64,000 nt of DNA, taken from NCBI GenBank assembly GCA_015680685.1, contig MNCI01023362.1, positions 287,454 through 351,453 on the forward strand, in the 5' to 3' direction. Each line of letters begins with the position of its first letter. Within the stretch, counting starts at the first letter, position 1. Shown one piece after another: positions 32,901 through 45,316 of the stretch. The position numbers were made by a program, and so were the translations under genes. This stretch comes from Gnetum montanum (lineage: Eukaryota; Streptophyta; Gnetopsida; Gnetales; Gnetaceae). Under the pieces are notes generated by a model that was not told the DNA's origin, searched no databases, and saw only the letters and a program-made list of their open reading frames with translations.

Positions 32901-34939
32901 ACAAAAAAAGAAAAAAGAAAAAAGAAAATTATCCCATTAGAGTTACAAAATGGAAGCCAGAAATCATTTACTTCCGAAATCTAAATGCCATAAATTTAAA
33001 AAATAACTAAGAATAAGTCAAAATCAATTGTTGTTCGAATCAAGCATAAATGTTACAAAGAATACACAATGAATGAAAAAGAGTATCACTCACCTCACTT
33101 ATGCAGAAGTAAGTTCACCTTGTAGTGATTTTGCAGAGCAAAGCAAGAAATGTAAGAAGTAATTGCAGACAACATTATGCTTCTCTCTGCTTCCGAAATC
33201 TAATTGCCATAAATTTAGAAAGCACCTAAGAACAAGTCAAAATCAATTGTTGTTCAAATCAAGCATAAATGTTAGAAAGAATACACAGAGAATGAATGAA
33301 AAAGTGGATCACTCACCTCACTTATGCAGAAGTAAGTTCACCTTGCAGCAATTTTGCAGAGCAAAGCAAGAAACATAAGAAATAATTGTAGACAACAATA
33401 TGCTTCTCTGTCTGTGGCTTCATTAAGAGAAAAATGTGCTGTTGTAGACAAAGATTAAGAAATGCTTCTCTCTATGCAGCATGCTTCTACAAACCTTGTA
33501 GAGTTTCTAGCAGAGAAAATGGCTGGAGCTTCCATATGAGAAACTGGCTTTTGCTGAATGGCTGAGACATTCGATTTCCTATCATGACTAAATAATTATA
33601 GCATTGGTGTTGCAACATTATAATATATAAAATAGTGATCGGTTGAAACAGTTATGATTATTATGAAACCTGTTATTATTGGTGGTAAGTACCCCATCTC
33701 CAATGTAGGAGTGGGGATGTAAGATTCTCTTGCCTGATACTGTGGACTCTAAAAGAATTGTGTGGTTAATAATGTGGGCTGATTTCTTGAATTTAATTTA
33801 ATTTGTTTTAAAAAAATATCATTTCACATGCAAGCGGTCATTTGATGAAACACAAATGTTTCTGATTGCCACTTTTTGCTGTTACCAAACAATAGAAATG
33901 TAACATACCCTTATGGAAATGATTATAATGAAATCCTTGTCATGAGGACATTAGCCTTTTTCACCTGTGTGATTACCCAATTCCTTTACATTCTTAGCTA
34001 TTCATTTTTAATAAAAGGGCTTTTTTTACAGTCTATAAGATTCTGTCCAAGTGCTGTAATAAACATCATGCATGATGCATACCATCATGTGATTATTTTC
34101 CTTCACACACATATATTGTGTTTGCAGAATAATAGGTTCCCTGTACTCATCATCAAATTAAATTTCGATTTTGGTTGTATAGTTACTTCAAAATTTTCTG
34201 CTTGCTCGTTTGGCAATTCTTTCTTGTTTTTCCCAATATTGCAGTCTTTGATAATTGGGGCACTAGTTCTTGGATAATTTTATTCTTTGGATTAGTTTGT
34301 AATATATATGCATTAACATTTAGTTATGCCTTGACAGTTAGTGACATAGTCATGCCTTGAGAGTTAGTTTTCCGGATTACATTTGTAGTCTTTAGAAAGT
34401 TTTGATGATGTGAACCTTCAGTGGGTGATTTGGAAATTTCTTTTCTCAGTTTTTTTGCATGTGCTTGGGCAATGCCATTTGCCTTTTAAATCAATCTCTT
34501 TGCTATAGTGTCATTGATTTAAGTACAGAAACATTTCACAATTATTAAGATATCTTTTTTTTTCCTGAGAATTTTCCTTATGGTAGAAAGTTTAATTTGC
34601 TAAGAACCTCAAAAGATAAAAATGGTAAGGATATGATTACGATCAAGTATTATAGTTGGATTTTTACAATTCTCTCCCATTTACAATTCTTTGGTTAAAA
34701 CCTACTATTATTTTCCTGTTATTAAATTTTTACAATTTTATCCCCTTTTCAGTATGAGGATGTACAATTCTCTGGTTGAAAGGTGTTTTAACAATTGCGT
34801 TGATGGCTTTCGTCGGAAGACTCTTGATAAGCAGGAAGAGAGCTGTGTTCAACGTTGTGTAGAGAAGTTTATGAAACATTCTATGCGTGTGGGGATGAGA
34901 TTTGGTGAACTTATGCAAGGGAATCCAACACCTGATTAA
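29991..34939 (+). CDS. TIM9: Mitochondrial import translocase subunit Tim9 (two exons)
   Basis: Exon 1 is 29991-30085 and exon 2 is 34753-34939; the junction splits a serine codon. Donor CAG|GTATCT and acceptor TTTTCAG|TATG follow the GT-AG rule. The spliced product is 93 residues, the usual length of plant Tim9. It has the twin CX3C motif: C43-FNN-C47 and C63-VQR-C67, which form the two disulfides of the small Tim fold, and the family sequence MYNSLVERC and MRVGMRF. Tim9 pairs with Tim10 as a ring chaperone in the mitochondrial intermembrane space and escorts hydrophobic precursors to the TIM22 inner-membrane translocase. There is no presequence, as expected for substrates of the disulfide relay. 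The start is the ATG giving MDKNVLGDL; an upstream in-frame ATG at 29913 would add 26 residues unlike the family. The stop TAA is at 34937-34939. It is the only intact host gene seen. Confidence 0.95.
32728..32825. repeat. 49-bp tandem duplication in the TIM9 intron
   Basis: AGAAGCAACAGAG...CTACATTACTTATTTTTATACC...CATGGAAT occurs at 32728-32776 and 32777-32825 with a single visible base difference, indicating a recent duplication. Confidence 0.9.
32972..33409. repeat. 219-bp tandem duplication in the TIM9 intron
   Basis: The block TTCCGAAATCTAA...GCAGAAGTAAGTTCACCTTG...TATGCTTCTCT is present at 32972-33190 and 33191-33409 with scattered differences. It contains no gene. Confidence 0.85.
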
Positions 34940-34954
34940 GAATTCACAGACATG

Positions 34955-35035
34955 AGCATTGTTGAGCTGGTTATGCACTTGCTGTTAAAGTATCTTTAGT
35001 ATAAGGTCATGAGTTCAATTCTCAATTGTGTATAC
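34955..35035 (+). repeat. SINE-like tRNA-derived segment just after the TIM9 stop
   Basis: A box A-like TTGAGCTGGTTATG (about 34959-34972) and box B-like GAGTTCAATTCTC (about 35010-35022) are spaced like an internal pol III promoter. It begins about 20 bp after the TIM9 stop, so it probably lies in the 3' UTR. No clear tail was found. Confidence 0.4.
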
Positions 35036-35039
35036 AACT

Positions 35040-36560
35040 TTCAATTCAACTGATAAGCTCATGCAATGTTAAACTTGAACAAATTTTAAATATTGACATA
35101 ATTACCATCAAGCATTGTTACTCTGGTGTTGTGGATTTAGGCAGAAATGCATCACCAAGTTTTGTTGCTTATTTATTTAAAATGATATATGTATCTAATT
35201 CATTTAGTAATATCAATTCAGGTTCAATATGCAAAAATGATTTATGCATCTAGGAGCCAATTTACAGCATGTGATGTACTTTTATGAATTCACTTGTACC
35301 TGTATCCTTGTGTTAATTAAGTGATAAATCATTGAGCGGCTTACTGGTGTGTTGATTATTAGATGCTGGCGTAAATGCATTAACTGTAATAGTGCGGCTA
35401 AGTAGATAACTGTAATCTTATTCTTATTAACCATCTACTAATGATAATATATATATGTTGTTTTGAGTTCATGATTAATAATAGTAATTTTTAATGTATG
35501 ATGCTTCTATGGATATTACTAGTTTCGCTCTCTAATATTTGTTTGGACTATGTTTTCACTTAGGTCAGTGTACTTGGATAAACTGTTTCACATATTTAGT
35601 ATTAGAAAAAACACAGACGTTTTATGTCATACACTTGATTACCCAAAAAAATTAGGTATTTTCGTCTAGTAGACCCTATTTTATAGGGACAAGGCTAGGA
35701 TGATGATATTGATGAAGAATTAGGTCTTATCTAAACCTGGCCATGCATCTAGGCCTAGAAAACTTTTCCAAGTTTGGTAATATGATGCCCAATTCGGGGT
35801 TGCAATTAGGTATTTGAGATGAACTTCATTGAAACAGTTTTGTCTTGGTTTCAGTGTTGTCTCAAATAACGGAATAACTGGTGCTTTATAGATATCATAA
35901 ATTTAAAAGGTTGCAATTTTTACATTTTGTAGATTATTTTAACATTGATTAAATGTTTGCAGATTTAAAGCTTCTTCTCTAAGGCAAACAGCGTAACTGT
36001 GTTTGACAATCTAAGTTGGGTCTCGATTGCCCAATGTTTCAAAGTTTTCTATGTGCATGTGCAGGGTTGGTTGAAACCATCTTTAACCTGTTATTCATAG
36101 AGAGCTGTCATTATTGAACAGTTGCCAAAGCTGATTTTTGAATTCATGAGAGCAATGGCTTAGTCTTTTTGGGAATATTGCATCATATACAATGTCCTTG
36201 TTTTCTTCCCCTAATACTAAAGATTTGAAACAGTTGGACTAGGTGCAGTGACTGAAGGCATAGTTTATGCAGCTGAATTTAGGGTAGATAAAAATATAGC
36301 TAGGATTGCACAATTAAAATAGGAACAGATAAAAGTCCTTTGAAAATCAGCCTGGTTCCGGTTTAAGTTGGTTGCTTGTCTTACACTCATGGGGGATTGA
36401 ACAGTTAATTTTCTAACTGTTGGGATAATTATGGGCCTAGAGGTTAAAAATATATTCGTTGGAGCTTAAATTCATGATCTAGCACTTGACTTGACATGGA
36501 CAACATGGAAAAGTTCTAAAATAGTGTTGGAGCTCAGCTGGATACATGATGTAGCAGTCA
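35040..36560. other. Intergenic sequence downstream of TIM9
   Basis: AT-rich, without coding potential or recognisable repeats. The short open frames here have no domain features. Confidence 0.6.
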
Positions 36561-36765
36561 TGACTTTTTGTATAATGTATTGAAGTGTTTCAGTTCAAAA
36601 ATTGGCACTTCAGTTGATCAAGTTCTTAGGTCAAATGATCCAGCGAAGTTTCAAGTATCTTCAATGAAATTTTGTGGGAAGCTGTTGGGATGTTATTTTT
36701 TATTTTCACCTTTACCACATACAACTAAGATATTGCAGCTTGAAATGTTCTTGGATATCCTGAGG

Positions 36766-37300
36766 GTCAGCTTTGGTGGTATGAGACAGCTTGGATTATG
36801 GGCTTCATTAGCTTTTGGAAAAATTATTTGAAATTTTTGTTCATGTTCAGCTCTATAGATGCTTTGTAGGATTATGTGGTTTGTTGCTTAATTTGGTTTT
36901 GCATAGATTTGATTCCGGTACCTCTATTTTAAACTGCAAAACCGTGAAAGTTGCGTTCAGATATGTGGAGGATTGTATGGTTTGTTGCTCAGCCGACATT
37001 TTTGGTGTTCATGGTACGAGACCGCTTGGGTTTTGGGCCTCATTAACTCTTGGAAAAGTCAGACATTACTTGAAATTCCTGGTGTTCAAGTTCAGCTCTT
37101 TAGATACTTTGTAGGATTATATGGCTTTGTTGTCCAATTTGGTTTTGCATAGATGTAATCTTAATACCTCTATTTTAAAATGCAATCTTGAAAATGCTGT
37201 TAAGTAATGTGGAGGATTGTATGGTTTTTTGCTTGGCTTGGTTTGATGTAGATTCAATCCTAATACCTCTATTATATAATGTGCAATTGATAAAAATAGT
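36766..37300. repeat. About 235-bp imperfect tandem repeat
   Basis: TATGAGACAGCTTGGATTAT then GGGCTTCATTAGCTTTTGG near 36780-36818 recurs as TACGAGACCGCTTGGGTTTT then GGGCCTCATTAACTCTTGG near 37015-37053, a period of 235 bp. A sub-repeat (GAGGATTGTATGGTTT...TTGG...CCTCTATT) of about 110-130 bp appears several times between 36870 and 37280. The open frames crossing it (36568-36831, 36815-37114) are probably by-products. Confidence 0.65.
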
Positions 37301-37346
37301 GTCAAGATATATAAGGTATTGTAACTTGAAACTATTTGAATATTTA

Positions 37347-37526
37347 ACCAACATAATACTTTATTAGAATCTTGGTAAAACTTGAAAGTATCTTAAAGTA
37401 TAACTTTAACATGCAATCTTTTACTTGCATAATACTACCAACATGATACTTTGGTAGAACCTAGATAAAACATGAAGGTACCTTAAAGCATAACTTGAAC
37501 TTGCAATCTATTACTTGCACAATACT
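37347..37526. repeat. 90-bp tandem duplication
   Basis: ACCAACATAATACTTTATTAG...CTTGCATAATACT at 37347-37436 is repeated with about 15% change at 37437-37526. Confidence 0.8.
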
Positions 37527-37599
37527 CATTAAATGCTAAGGTGATCAATTGAGCTAACTCTCATAGGAAGATTTTGTTATCATATTATGGCTTCATCAT

Positions 37600-38299
37600 C
37601 ATTAAGGTCACCTACATGAGTTTTTTTATTGTTTTTTGTTTTTGTCATTTGCCTCTATGAAAAGTTAGATTTACAAGATTTTCATTTATTTGTAGTTTCT
37701 TTAAATCATCTTCAATTGTTTTTTCCCATGTCTTTTTTGGTTTTCTTTTTGGTGGGTTTTCTACAAGAGTGATGTAACAACTTTTGATAAGGTTGTATTC
37801 ACCTTAGAGAGAGTTCTTTATCCAAATCAAAATTTGGTTCTTTTTGGATGTCTTCTCTTGGAAATTTTTTATTTCATAATTTTTGAAAATAATTTTGTCT
37901 ATTAATTGTCTTTCACCCAAATTCTTTCATCTACCTCCTTGATGCATTTGAGATGATTAATGTCCTTACATTTCTTTTTTTTTTTTGATTTTTGCCAATT
38001 CATGAATAGATTTTTCTCCTTTATTCCTAATTTTTCATAAAAACTATCCAAGGCTTTATGTTTGGCTTTGGTTACCACTATTGTTACCTTTTTTTTCTTT
38101 ACTATTTTGTATATTAACATGTTTTCTTGGCTACTGCTTTGCTACTATTCTTTAAAGCATTTTTTTTTAAAATTTTGAATAGCATGTTGCACTTCATCAC
38201 TCCATCACCATGTCTCTTTTGGAATGTATTTTTTGTTTTCTATTTCAACCAAAATGTTCTTCTCAATTTTGTGAATGCAATTGTTTATTTGACCCCATA
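37600..38299 (-). pseudogene. LINE remnant: endonuclease-RT linker and C-terminus, RT core missing
   Basis: The minus strand at 37902-38120 reads AKHKALDSFYEKLGIKEKNL and CIKEVDERIWVKDN, the segment between endonuclease and RT in plant L1-like elements (KxxYEKLGTKEG..., VKCIKDEDGRVLVKD). A preceding block near 38160-38230 gives a WW..EVQ.AI pattern. At 37740-37860 the strand reads KRKPKKTWEKTIEDDLKKLQ, the extreme C-terminus (RPKKTWxExxxxDLK). The RT core that should lie between is absent, so the element was internally deleted. Element F interrupts it at 38300. Confidence 0.6.
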
Positions 38300-38304
38300 T
38301 TAAA
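38300..38304. repeat. Target-site duplication TTAAA of element F
   Basis: TTAAA at 38300-38304 and at 48621-48625 directly flank the TGTAAC...GTTACA ends of the element. Confidence 0.9.
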
Positions 38305-41300
38305 TGTAACATCTTTCTTCCTATACCTTAGGTTAGAGAGTATTATGTTGGGTAAACTCTAATGAAACAATCGGTCATGACAAGAGACATGAGCGAACAC
38401 ATTGTGCAACAAAAAGAACAAAGAAACTTAGCATGAAGCCCTAACCCTAAAGAAAACAAAAGAGAAAACTAATAGTGGAAGAAAGAAATACATTAATATA
38501 AAATTGTATAAATATAAAAATGTTTAAAAGAAATAGAATAACATAAATTGTAAAATTGAATCCCATAATATATATGAATAATATACTGTCACAAGTCTAA
38601 AGCATATATAATCCATAAATCCATAAACGAGAAAAGAGAATTAATGTCTAATACAATGTTGAAAATGCCAACACATAATATTCAAAAATCTAAACTAAGA
38701 CATCGAGTTCATATCATCATAATAAATTCTCTAAAAGCTCAATCCCCTTTTCAAATTGATCAACCTGAAAATAAAATAGGTTATCAATATAAAATTAAGT
38801 GAGAAATGTTGGCAACATCTCCAATTGCTAAATGGACAGATTTCACGGGGATTAGGAGTATGGCTAACTTGCAAAACATGTTAGCTCAACAAGCACACAA
38901 GCAAACTACCCCAAAACATCCAAAACTACAAAGACACAGCCATAACATCCATCCATCATGTAATGCCATAACCAAGATTTGTCCACTCTAACTGTCATTA
39001 CAAACAAGGAGGTTATAGCACACACCACATTTAGTGTCATATGTATATTATGTTGTTATGTGTAGTTGCTAAAATCCAAACCAACATGTATCAAAACTAA
39101 ATACCAAATTGCCATGCACATGGATTTATTATTAGTCTCAATTGGAATGTGAAGTGTTACCTAGGATATCACTTCTAACATTCTTCAAACATATCAATGC
39201 TAAAGGCATCACCTAGGACATCACCTCTCACATTTTGAAGGCACAAACCAAAATCAAAAGGACTAATGAGCCATGAAATCATCCTCTTCTACAAGATGGA
39301 GCCTATAGTGAGAGCCACATGGGGGCACTCTACAATAAAGTTCAATCATCAAAACCATCTCTAGGAAACCCATCTCCAACCAGCCACACAAACTTGGTGC
39401 TAGCTCCATCATTCAAACAACCAACATACAACCATGGCAACCAAATTGACAGTGGAGGCAAAAATTAAAACAAAAGAATCCATCTCATCAAGAGATTCAT
39501 CAAACTAAGGGACCCTCAAAAGAATACCAATCCTATGCATAGCATAACATCGTCAAACCCAAATCAATCTCATAAAATTTCATCATCAAACAAAAAGCCA
39601 AAACATCATCCAAAGAAATCTCACAAATCCTAAACAATAACCCAAGGTGCCAACTAATCCAAGCAAAGGAATCCTTATCCATAACTTCCACATGAACTGA
39701 TTGAGCCACAACAATGGGAAGATTCAAGACCAATAGTTAACAATCATATATGGATCAATTCTCAAACCATGAATAATCACTTTACCAAGAAAAGTGAATC
39801 AGGATTCTATTAAATCCAAAATTAGGCTTAGAGTTGGATCGTTGCCTAAATGTATGATAGCAAATAAAATTATTATAACTTTAATATTCCTATAAATTTT
39901 ATAATGTTTTTAGATCCCTAAAATATATATATACCTTTTCTCTATTATAAATTTAGGGAGGCATTTATCAGAAATATATAATTATAAAATCATGAATCTT
40001 GGCTTAGAGAATCAAGTTGAAACAAAAATGGAAAAAGTAGTTGACATTAAAAAAAATTCATAACTTTGTAATGGAAAACTATTTTTCAATGATTACAAAA
40101 TAGTTTGAAAGATAGAAGAGTAGCCTATCTATAGGTAAAGTTTTAGAGGATTATCTAGTAAGATCTAGGAGATATGGGGTTTTTATTATGCACTATCAAA
40201 AACCATGAAATCATGGATAACATAGAATGAAAACTCATAAGTCTATAATGAACAACTATTTTTTAGTGATTCCAAAATAGTTTAAAAGATAGAAAAGTAA
40301 TGTATCTACAGGAAACTTTTTAGAGGATTATCTATGAGATCTAGAAGATATAGGGTTTTTATTATGTGCCATCAGAAACCATGAAACTATGAATAACATA
40401 GAAAGAAAACTTATAACTTTTTCAAATTACAACCTTTTTAATTTCTTCCAATGAAATATGAAAGCTAAAACATAAGTAAACATTTAGGTAAATTTTTAGT
40501 GTTCTATCCCTAGCTATGCTCGATATATAGCCTCATTAATCCACATCATAGAAATTCCTACAATTTTGGATAGGTTTGAAAGAATGACACATAATTCAAA
40601 ATATACTACATTTTTTTGAATGATTCTTTTAAAAAAAAAATGTATAATTTTTCAAGAGGATTTCAGAAACATATTGAAATAATTCTAAGTCAAATGTATG
40701 TAAGAAATACTGATGTTTTTCTATGTGCTATCTATTTTGCTAACAAAAATATCTAGAAACCCTGGCTCCAAAATCAGTAGAAACAACAATATAATTAATT
40801 AAGAACTAGGCATGAAAAATTCATCCAAACAACATTCTTTCCATTTAAAACAAAATCTATCAATCCATAAATAATTTTAGAATCATTCGACAAAATAAGC
40901 AAAACCCATCCCACAGATGTGCATAAAACTTGTAACCGTAAATGGGGAAGAAGCCAAGATAACTCACCTCTTAATTTAAATGATGAAAAATCACAAAAGA
41001 GAAAAGCAAGCCACAAATATTCAACCAATTTATATAACCAATCTGCAATTCTGTAGTACTTCTCAACTCCAATCTCATAGCACCTCTCTTTAGATTGTCA
41101 AAGCATATGTAAGAATTCAATCATGGAAGTTTTAATAGAGATTGATCAGAAAATCATGGAATGGAACAAAACACCAATTGCCCAAACTTTCACAAAGCCA
41201 AAAGAAAACTATTAAAAATCTTCTCCATCTTAAACATAACTTCCACTCCCACTTACGTAACACTCTTACATAGCACAACCATTAAAAAAAAAAACCATAA

Positions 41301-41799
41301 AAATTTACAATGCTAAAAATATAATAAAACAATACCCAACATAGATTAGTGTGATAAGCCTAAAATAAGCACATATAAAAAAAATATACATAGCACATAT
41401 GTTAACATATAAGAGCTATCTATCACATATCTACTAGCACACTCTATGCATTCTAGAACAATTTAATATTAATAATTAAACAAATCATCAATCAAATAAA
41501 CCACCAATCACTAGCCATGCCATGCTCCCAACCAAAACTCATGAGATCCTTCCACACTCAACAACAAGATTAGTGCATAACTGCTAGATGATAATAAAAG
41601 AAAATATATGTATAATTAAACATTAATAAATACATAACAATGATCAAGAATCCAGAAAACCCAAAGCTCATCATTAACATCACCATCAAATTGCGTCAAA
41701 CACCTTGAACCAACTAGACATATAAATATACAAGTGTGAGCATAGCATTCTTTGCAAAAATACACATATAAAGGATATCCAAAAATTTGGGTTGTTACA
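38305..41799 (-). repeat. 3' LTR of element F (3495 bp)
   Basis: It runs from TGTAACATC to GGTTGTTACA and aligns with 45317-48620 over its length. It contains no gene; open frames at 39533-39733, 40795-41028 and 41616-41900 are shadows. A shorter direct duplication (GAAACCATGAAA-type blocks near 40130-40430) is shared with the other LTR. Confidence 0.9.
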
Positions 41800-41819
41800 T
41801 CTTCGCCCCTCCTCCCCAT
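41800..41819 (-). promoter_or_regulatory. Polypurine tract of element F
   Basis: The minus strand reads ATGGGGAGGAGGGGCGAAGA immediately upstream of the 3' LTR, a strong plus-strand primer tract. Confidence 0.85.
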
Positions 41820-42021
41820 AAGAATCTTCCTTTCAGAAGATTTCAAGATGGGAAGAATGTAATTTTTACTCAAGCTCTTAAGTAGCCTCTTGTGAACCAT
41901 GACAGTGTTACAGAACCTTTACCATGGAAACTATCCTACTGTGTAATTGACACTTCATCTAATCTAAAATCCTAATGGAATGCTCCATGTACGAGGCATT
42001 AGCTTGGAGCTACATCTCTGT

Positions 42022-43300
42022 CTAGTCAACAACATGACTTTCATCAGGCATATACTTTTGTAGCATGAAAACATAAAATAGATCATGCATGCTTGAAAGT
42101 TGTGGAGGTAGACCAACACAGGATGAAACCTCTTCTATGTGTTGAAGAATGTCAAGTCGACTAATGTAATGAGTTTCTAGTTTACCTTTTTGATTGAAAT
42201 GCACCAAACCTTTTAGTGGAGAGACCTGAACAAACACCTTGTCAGCAATAGCAAACTCAAAAGGCCTCCTCCTATGGTTTGCATAGCTCACCTAATGATC
42301 TTGAGTTTCCTTCAACTATTTGTGAATCTCTCTAATCTTCTCTATCATCTTCATCACAACATATGTATTGATGCATTGCCTTTCCTTGATTGTATTTCAA
42401 CACAAGGGAGTTTTGAAAGGCCTCCCATACAAGAGTTCGTATGATGTTGTCTCCCAACTAGCCTACTAACTGTTGTTATAAGCAAACTCTGCTAATGGCA
42501 ATAGACTATTCCAACCATCTAAAAATTGTAAGGTGAAAGATTGAAGCATGTCCTCCAATACTTGGTGGACTCTCTTAAGTTGGCCATCAATCTACATATG
42601 ATAGGTCAAAGTCATGTTCAACCTAGTACATAGGCTATCCATGAATGCATGTCAAAACCAAGAAGTAAATTTGACATCATGGTTTAAGATGATCTTGGCA
42701 GGAATGTCATGTAGCCATACGATCTTAGAGTTGAACAACTATGCAACATCCTTCACACTAGCTGAAGTTTTTAAAGCTAGGAAATGAGTTGACTTGATCT
42801 ACAAGTCCACCACAACAAGAATGACATCCTTTCCACTTCTAGTATGAGATAAATCAATAATGAAATCCATTCCAATCACCTCTCACTTCCACTCTAGTAT
42901 AGTGTGAGGATATAAGTAGCCACTTAGTCATTGGTGCTCAAGTTTAACCTATTGATAAATTAGACATTTAGCCACAAATTCTCCAACTTTTTTCTTCATG
43001 CCTAACCACCACCACTAGCTCTTTAGCAATTGGTACATCTTATCACTACTTGAATGCATATGAAGTCTACTTAGGTGAGCTTCATTCAATAGACATTGCC
43101 TTAAGGATTTAGGCACACATCCTTGGTCCTTCCAATGAAGAAAGGCAAGTGCATCAACTACCACAGAAGCATCACCATAATTCTTTAGCTCTTCACATTA
43201 AGAATCACATTATTATATTGCATGAATTTTAGTTATCACATCTAATTAAATCAACAAACTATTTATCTTAGTAGCTATATGGCTCAAGAAATTGGCAACA
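42022..43300 (-). pseudogene. Chromovirus integrase remnant (element F)
   Basis: The frame at 42022-42291 starts SYANHRRRPFEFAIADKVFV and continues KVSPLKG-type, LETHYISRLDILQHI and LPPQLSSMHDLFYVFMLQKY, the integrase C-terminal GPF/Y-like domain of Del elements. The core and zinc regions continue rightward to about 43300 with stops (for example PLAEFAYNNS near 42490). Integration activity is not possible as read. Confidence 0.8.
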
Positions 43301-43849
43301 ACATTGCTTCTACCTATTTGATATTGGATGGTAAAGTCAAAATTATCTAAGAGTTCAATCCACCTCCTCTAGCATAGGTTCAACTATGGCTAACTCATCA
43401 AATACTACAATCCGTTGTGATCCATCCAAATAGTCTGCCACTCTTCGAACAAGTAATGATGCCAAACCTTTAAGGCAAATACTACTACTCCCAACTTTAA
43501 GTCATTAATGGGGTAGTGCATTTCATGAGGCTTAAGGTGTTGTGAGCCATAGGCTACTACTTTATCCTCTTGCATAAGGACACACCCATAACCTTCTCCT
43601 GATGCATCAGTACAAATGTTAAATGGATTTAACTAGGGTAGGAGAAATCAATGTAGGAGTTGAGATTATTCTATGCTTGAGTTCATCAAAGGAATCTTGA
43701 TAATGTGGGCTTCACAAGAAACCAACATCCTTCTGCAACAACTTCATGAGGGGTGAAGTAATTCTAGAGAAGTTCTCGACAAATCTTTTGTAATAACCTA
43801 GAAATCTAAGAAAACTATGAATCCCACCAACATCCTTGGGTATAAGCCA

Positions 43850-44480
43850 ATTTTGAATAACTAATATTTTAGTAGAATCCACTACTATACTAGCCTTCGA
43901 AACAACATGCCCTAAGAATTAAATCTCATGATGCTAAAAAGAACACTTGGAGGGTTGGGCAAATTACTAATGTTCTTTAAGCTTTAGCAAGATGATCCTT
44001 AGATGTTGCTCATGTAACTTCTTGGTTGAAGAACACACTAAAATTTCATTGATGAACATGATAACAAACTAGTTCAAGTAGGATCTCATGACATTGTTCA
44101 TGAGATGCATAAATATTGTAGGAGCATTAATGAGTCCAAATGGAAAAAGTAAGAATTCATAATGCCCATACCATATCCTGAAGGCTATCGTAGGGACATC
44201 CTTCTCCTTGTTGTGAACTTGGTGATACCCTAACTTTAGATCAATCTTTGAGAATAGCCGAGCTTTCCTCAATTGATCAAACAAATCATCTATGTGTGGT
44301 AGGGGATAATTGTTCTTCATTGTTAACTAGTTCAATTGTTGGTAATCAATGCATAGTCTCATACTACCATCCTTCTTCTTCATAAATAGGATAGGAGCAC
44401 CCTAAGGAGACACATTTGGATGAATTATGCCCTTATCAAGCAACTCCCAAAGCTGAATCTTTAGTTCCACTAACTCAATA
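43850..44480 (-). pseudogene. Chromovirus reverse transcriptase remnant (element F), catalytic motif lost
   Basis: The frame at 44069-44320 contains [53 protein letters not shown] and [11 protein letters not shown], classic Ty3 RT blocks. Just downstream (near 44045-44060) the block that should read FIDDIL reads FINEIL, so both catalytic aspartates of YxDD are replaced. A stop separates the two pieces. RNase H lies further left to about 43300. Confidence 0.85.
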
Positions 44481-44759
44481 GGGAACACCTTGTGTGGTAC
44501 CTTGAAGTAGGTTCTTCACTATGATTAAGAGCAATCTCAAACTCAACATCACACCTTGAAGATAAATGAGGTAACTTAGAATGAAAGACATTAGAAAACT
44601 CACAAACAACCAAAACTTGATCAATCTCTTACGACAAAAAAGGTCATAGGTGGAAATAGCAAAGGAAGAATGACATTTCCTCAACAATTGATGAAAATAT
44701 TTTAAAGAAAAAAATATAACTTAATCTTCCATGGTCTAGTATGCACCACCATTTGAACA

Positions 44760-45270
44760 CCATCATTTATCACCAAAGAGAGTGTCTTACAATAATAATC
44801 CAAGCTATCTTGATAGTGAGACAACCAATCCATATCCAAGATAACATCATTGTCCCCAAGTTCATGATTTGGTGGTCACTGAACCAAATGACATTTTGAA
44901 TTACTAAGGGCACAGACCTATAGAATTGGTCCATATCAAGCACATAGCCACTAATCAAAACTAAAGGAAAGCCTTGGATCAAAATATTAATCCATCAAAC
45001 TAGAGCATCTAACTATTTAGAAAAATAACCAATGTTGATGGCAACTAGAATTCTTCTCCTTATGCTAATGGAGGAACTGAAACAAATAATGGTTGATATA
45101 TGCTTACTAATATTCTCCTCTTAGGTAGGATTAGGTCAGCTTGCAAATTTGTCAATGGCTTCTTTGTACAATCAATAATGAGATTAGGTATTGGTGTTGG
45201 GTTGCTAGGTCTAACTTCTAATCTCCTAGCATGATCATGTCTACTTCTACCACCTACCATCATTGGACAT
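44760..45270 (-). pseudogene. Chromovirus protease remnant (element F)
   Basis: Pieces at 44770-44982 and 45060-45263 read GYVLDMDQFYRSVPLVIQNV and MMLSWIWIGCLTI, decayed versions of the protease blocks (DLIVLDM, DVIIGMDWL). It abuts the primer-binding site with no gag in front. Confidence 0.6.
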
Positions 45271-45301
45271 AGTAATGCAAAGGAAAAATCAACAAAAACT
45301 T

Positions 45302-45316
45302 GGCTCTAATACCAAT
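45302..45316 (-). promoter_or_regulatory. Primer-binding site of element F
   Basis: The minus strand reads ATTGGTATTAGAGCC, one change from the initiator tRNA-Met site TTGGTATCAGAGCC, directly next to the LTR. Confidence 0.85.

Larger units (their letters stand above)
30086..34752 (+). other. TIM9 intron (4667 bp)
   Basis: It runs from GTATCT at 30086 to a pyrimidine-rich TCCCCTTTTCAG at 34741-34752. It is long for a plant intron and holds tandem duplications (32728-32825, 32972-33409) but no recognisable retroelement gene. A hydrophobic 133-codon open frame at 33876-34277 has no recognisable domain. Confidence 0.9.

Noticed and set aside
33876-34277. 133-codon hydrophobic frame in the TIM9 intron
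   Set aside because: Rich in F, L, I and C from AT-rich sequence, no domain, no supporting splice or start context; inside a well-defined intron.
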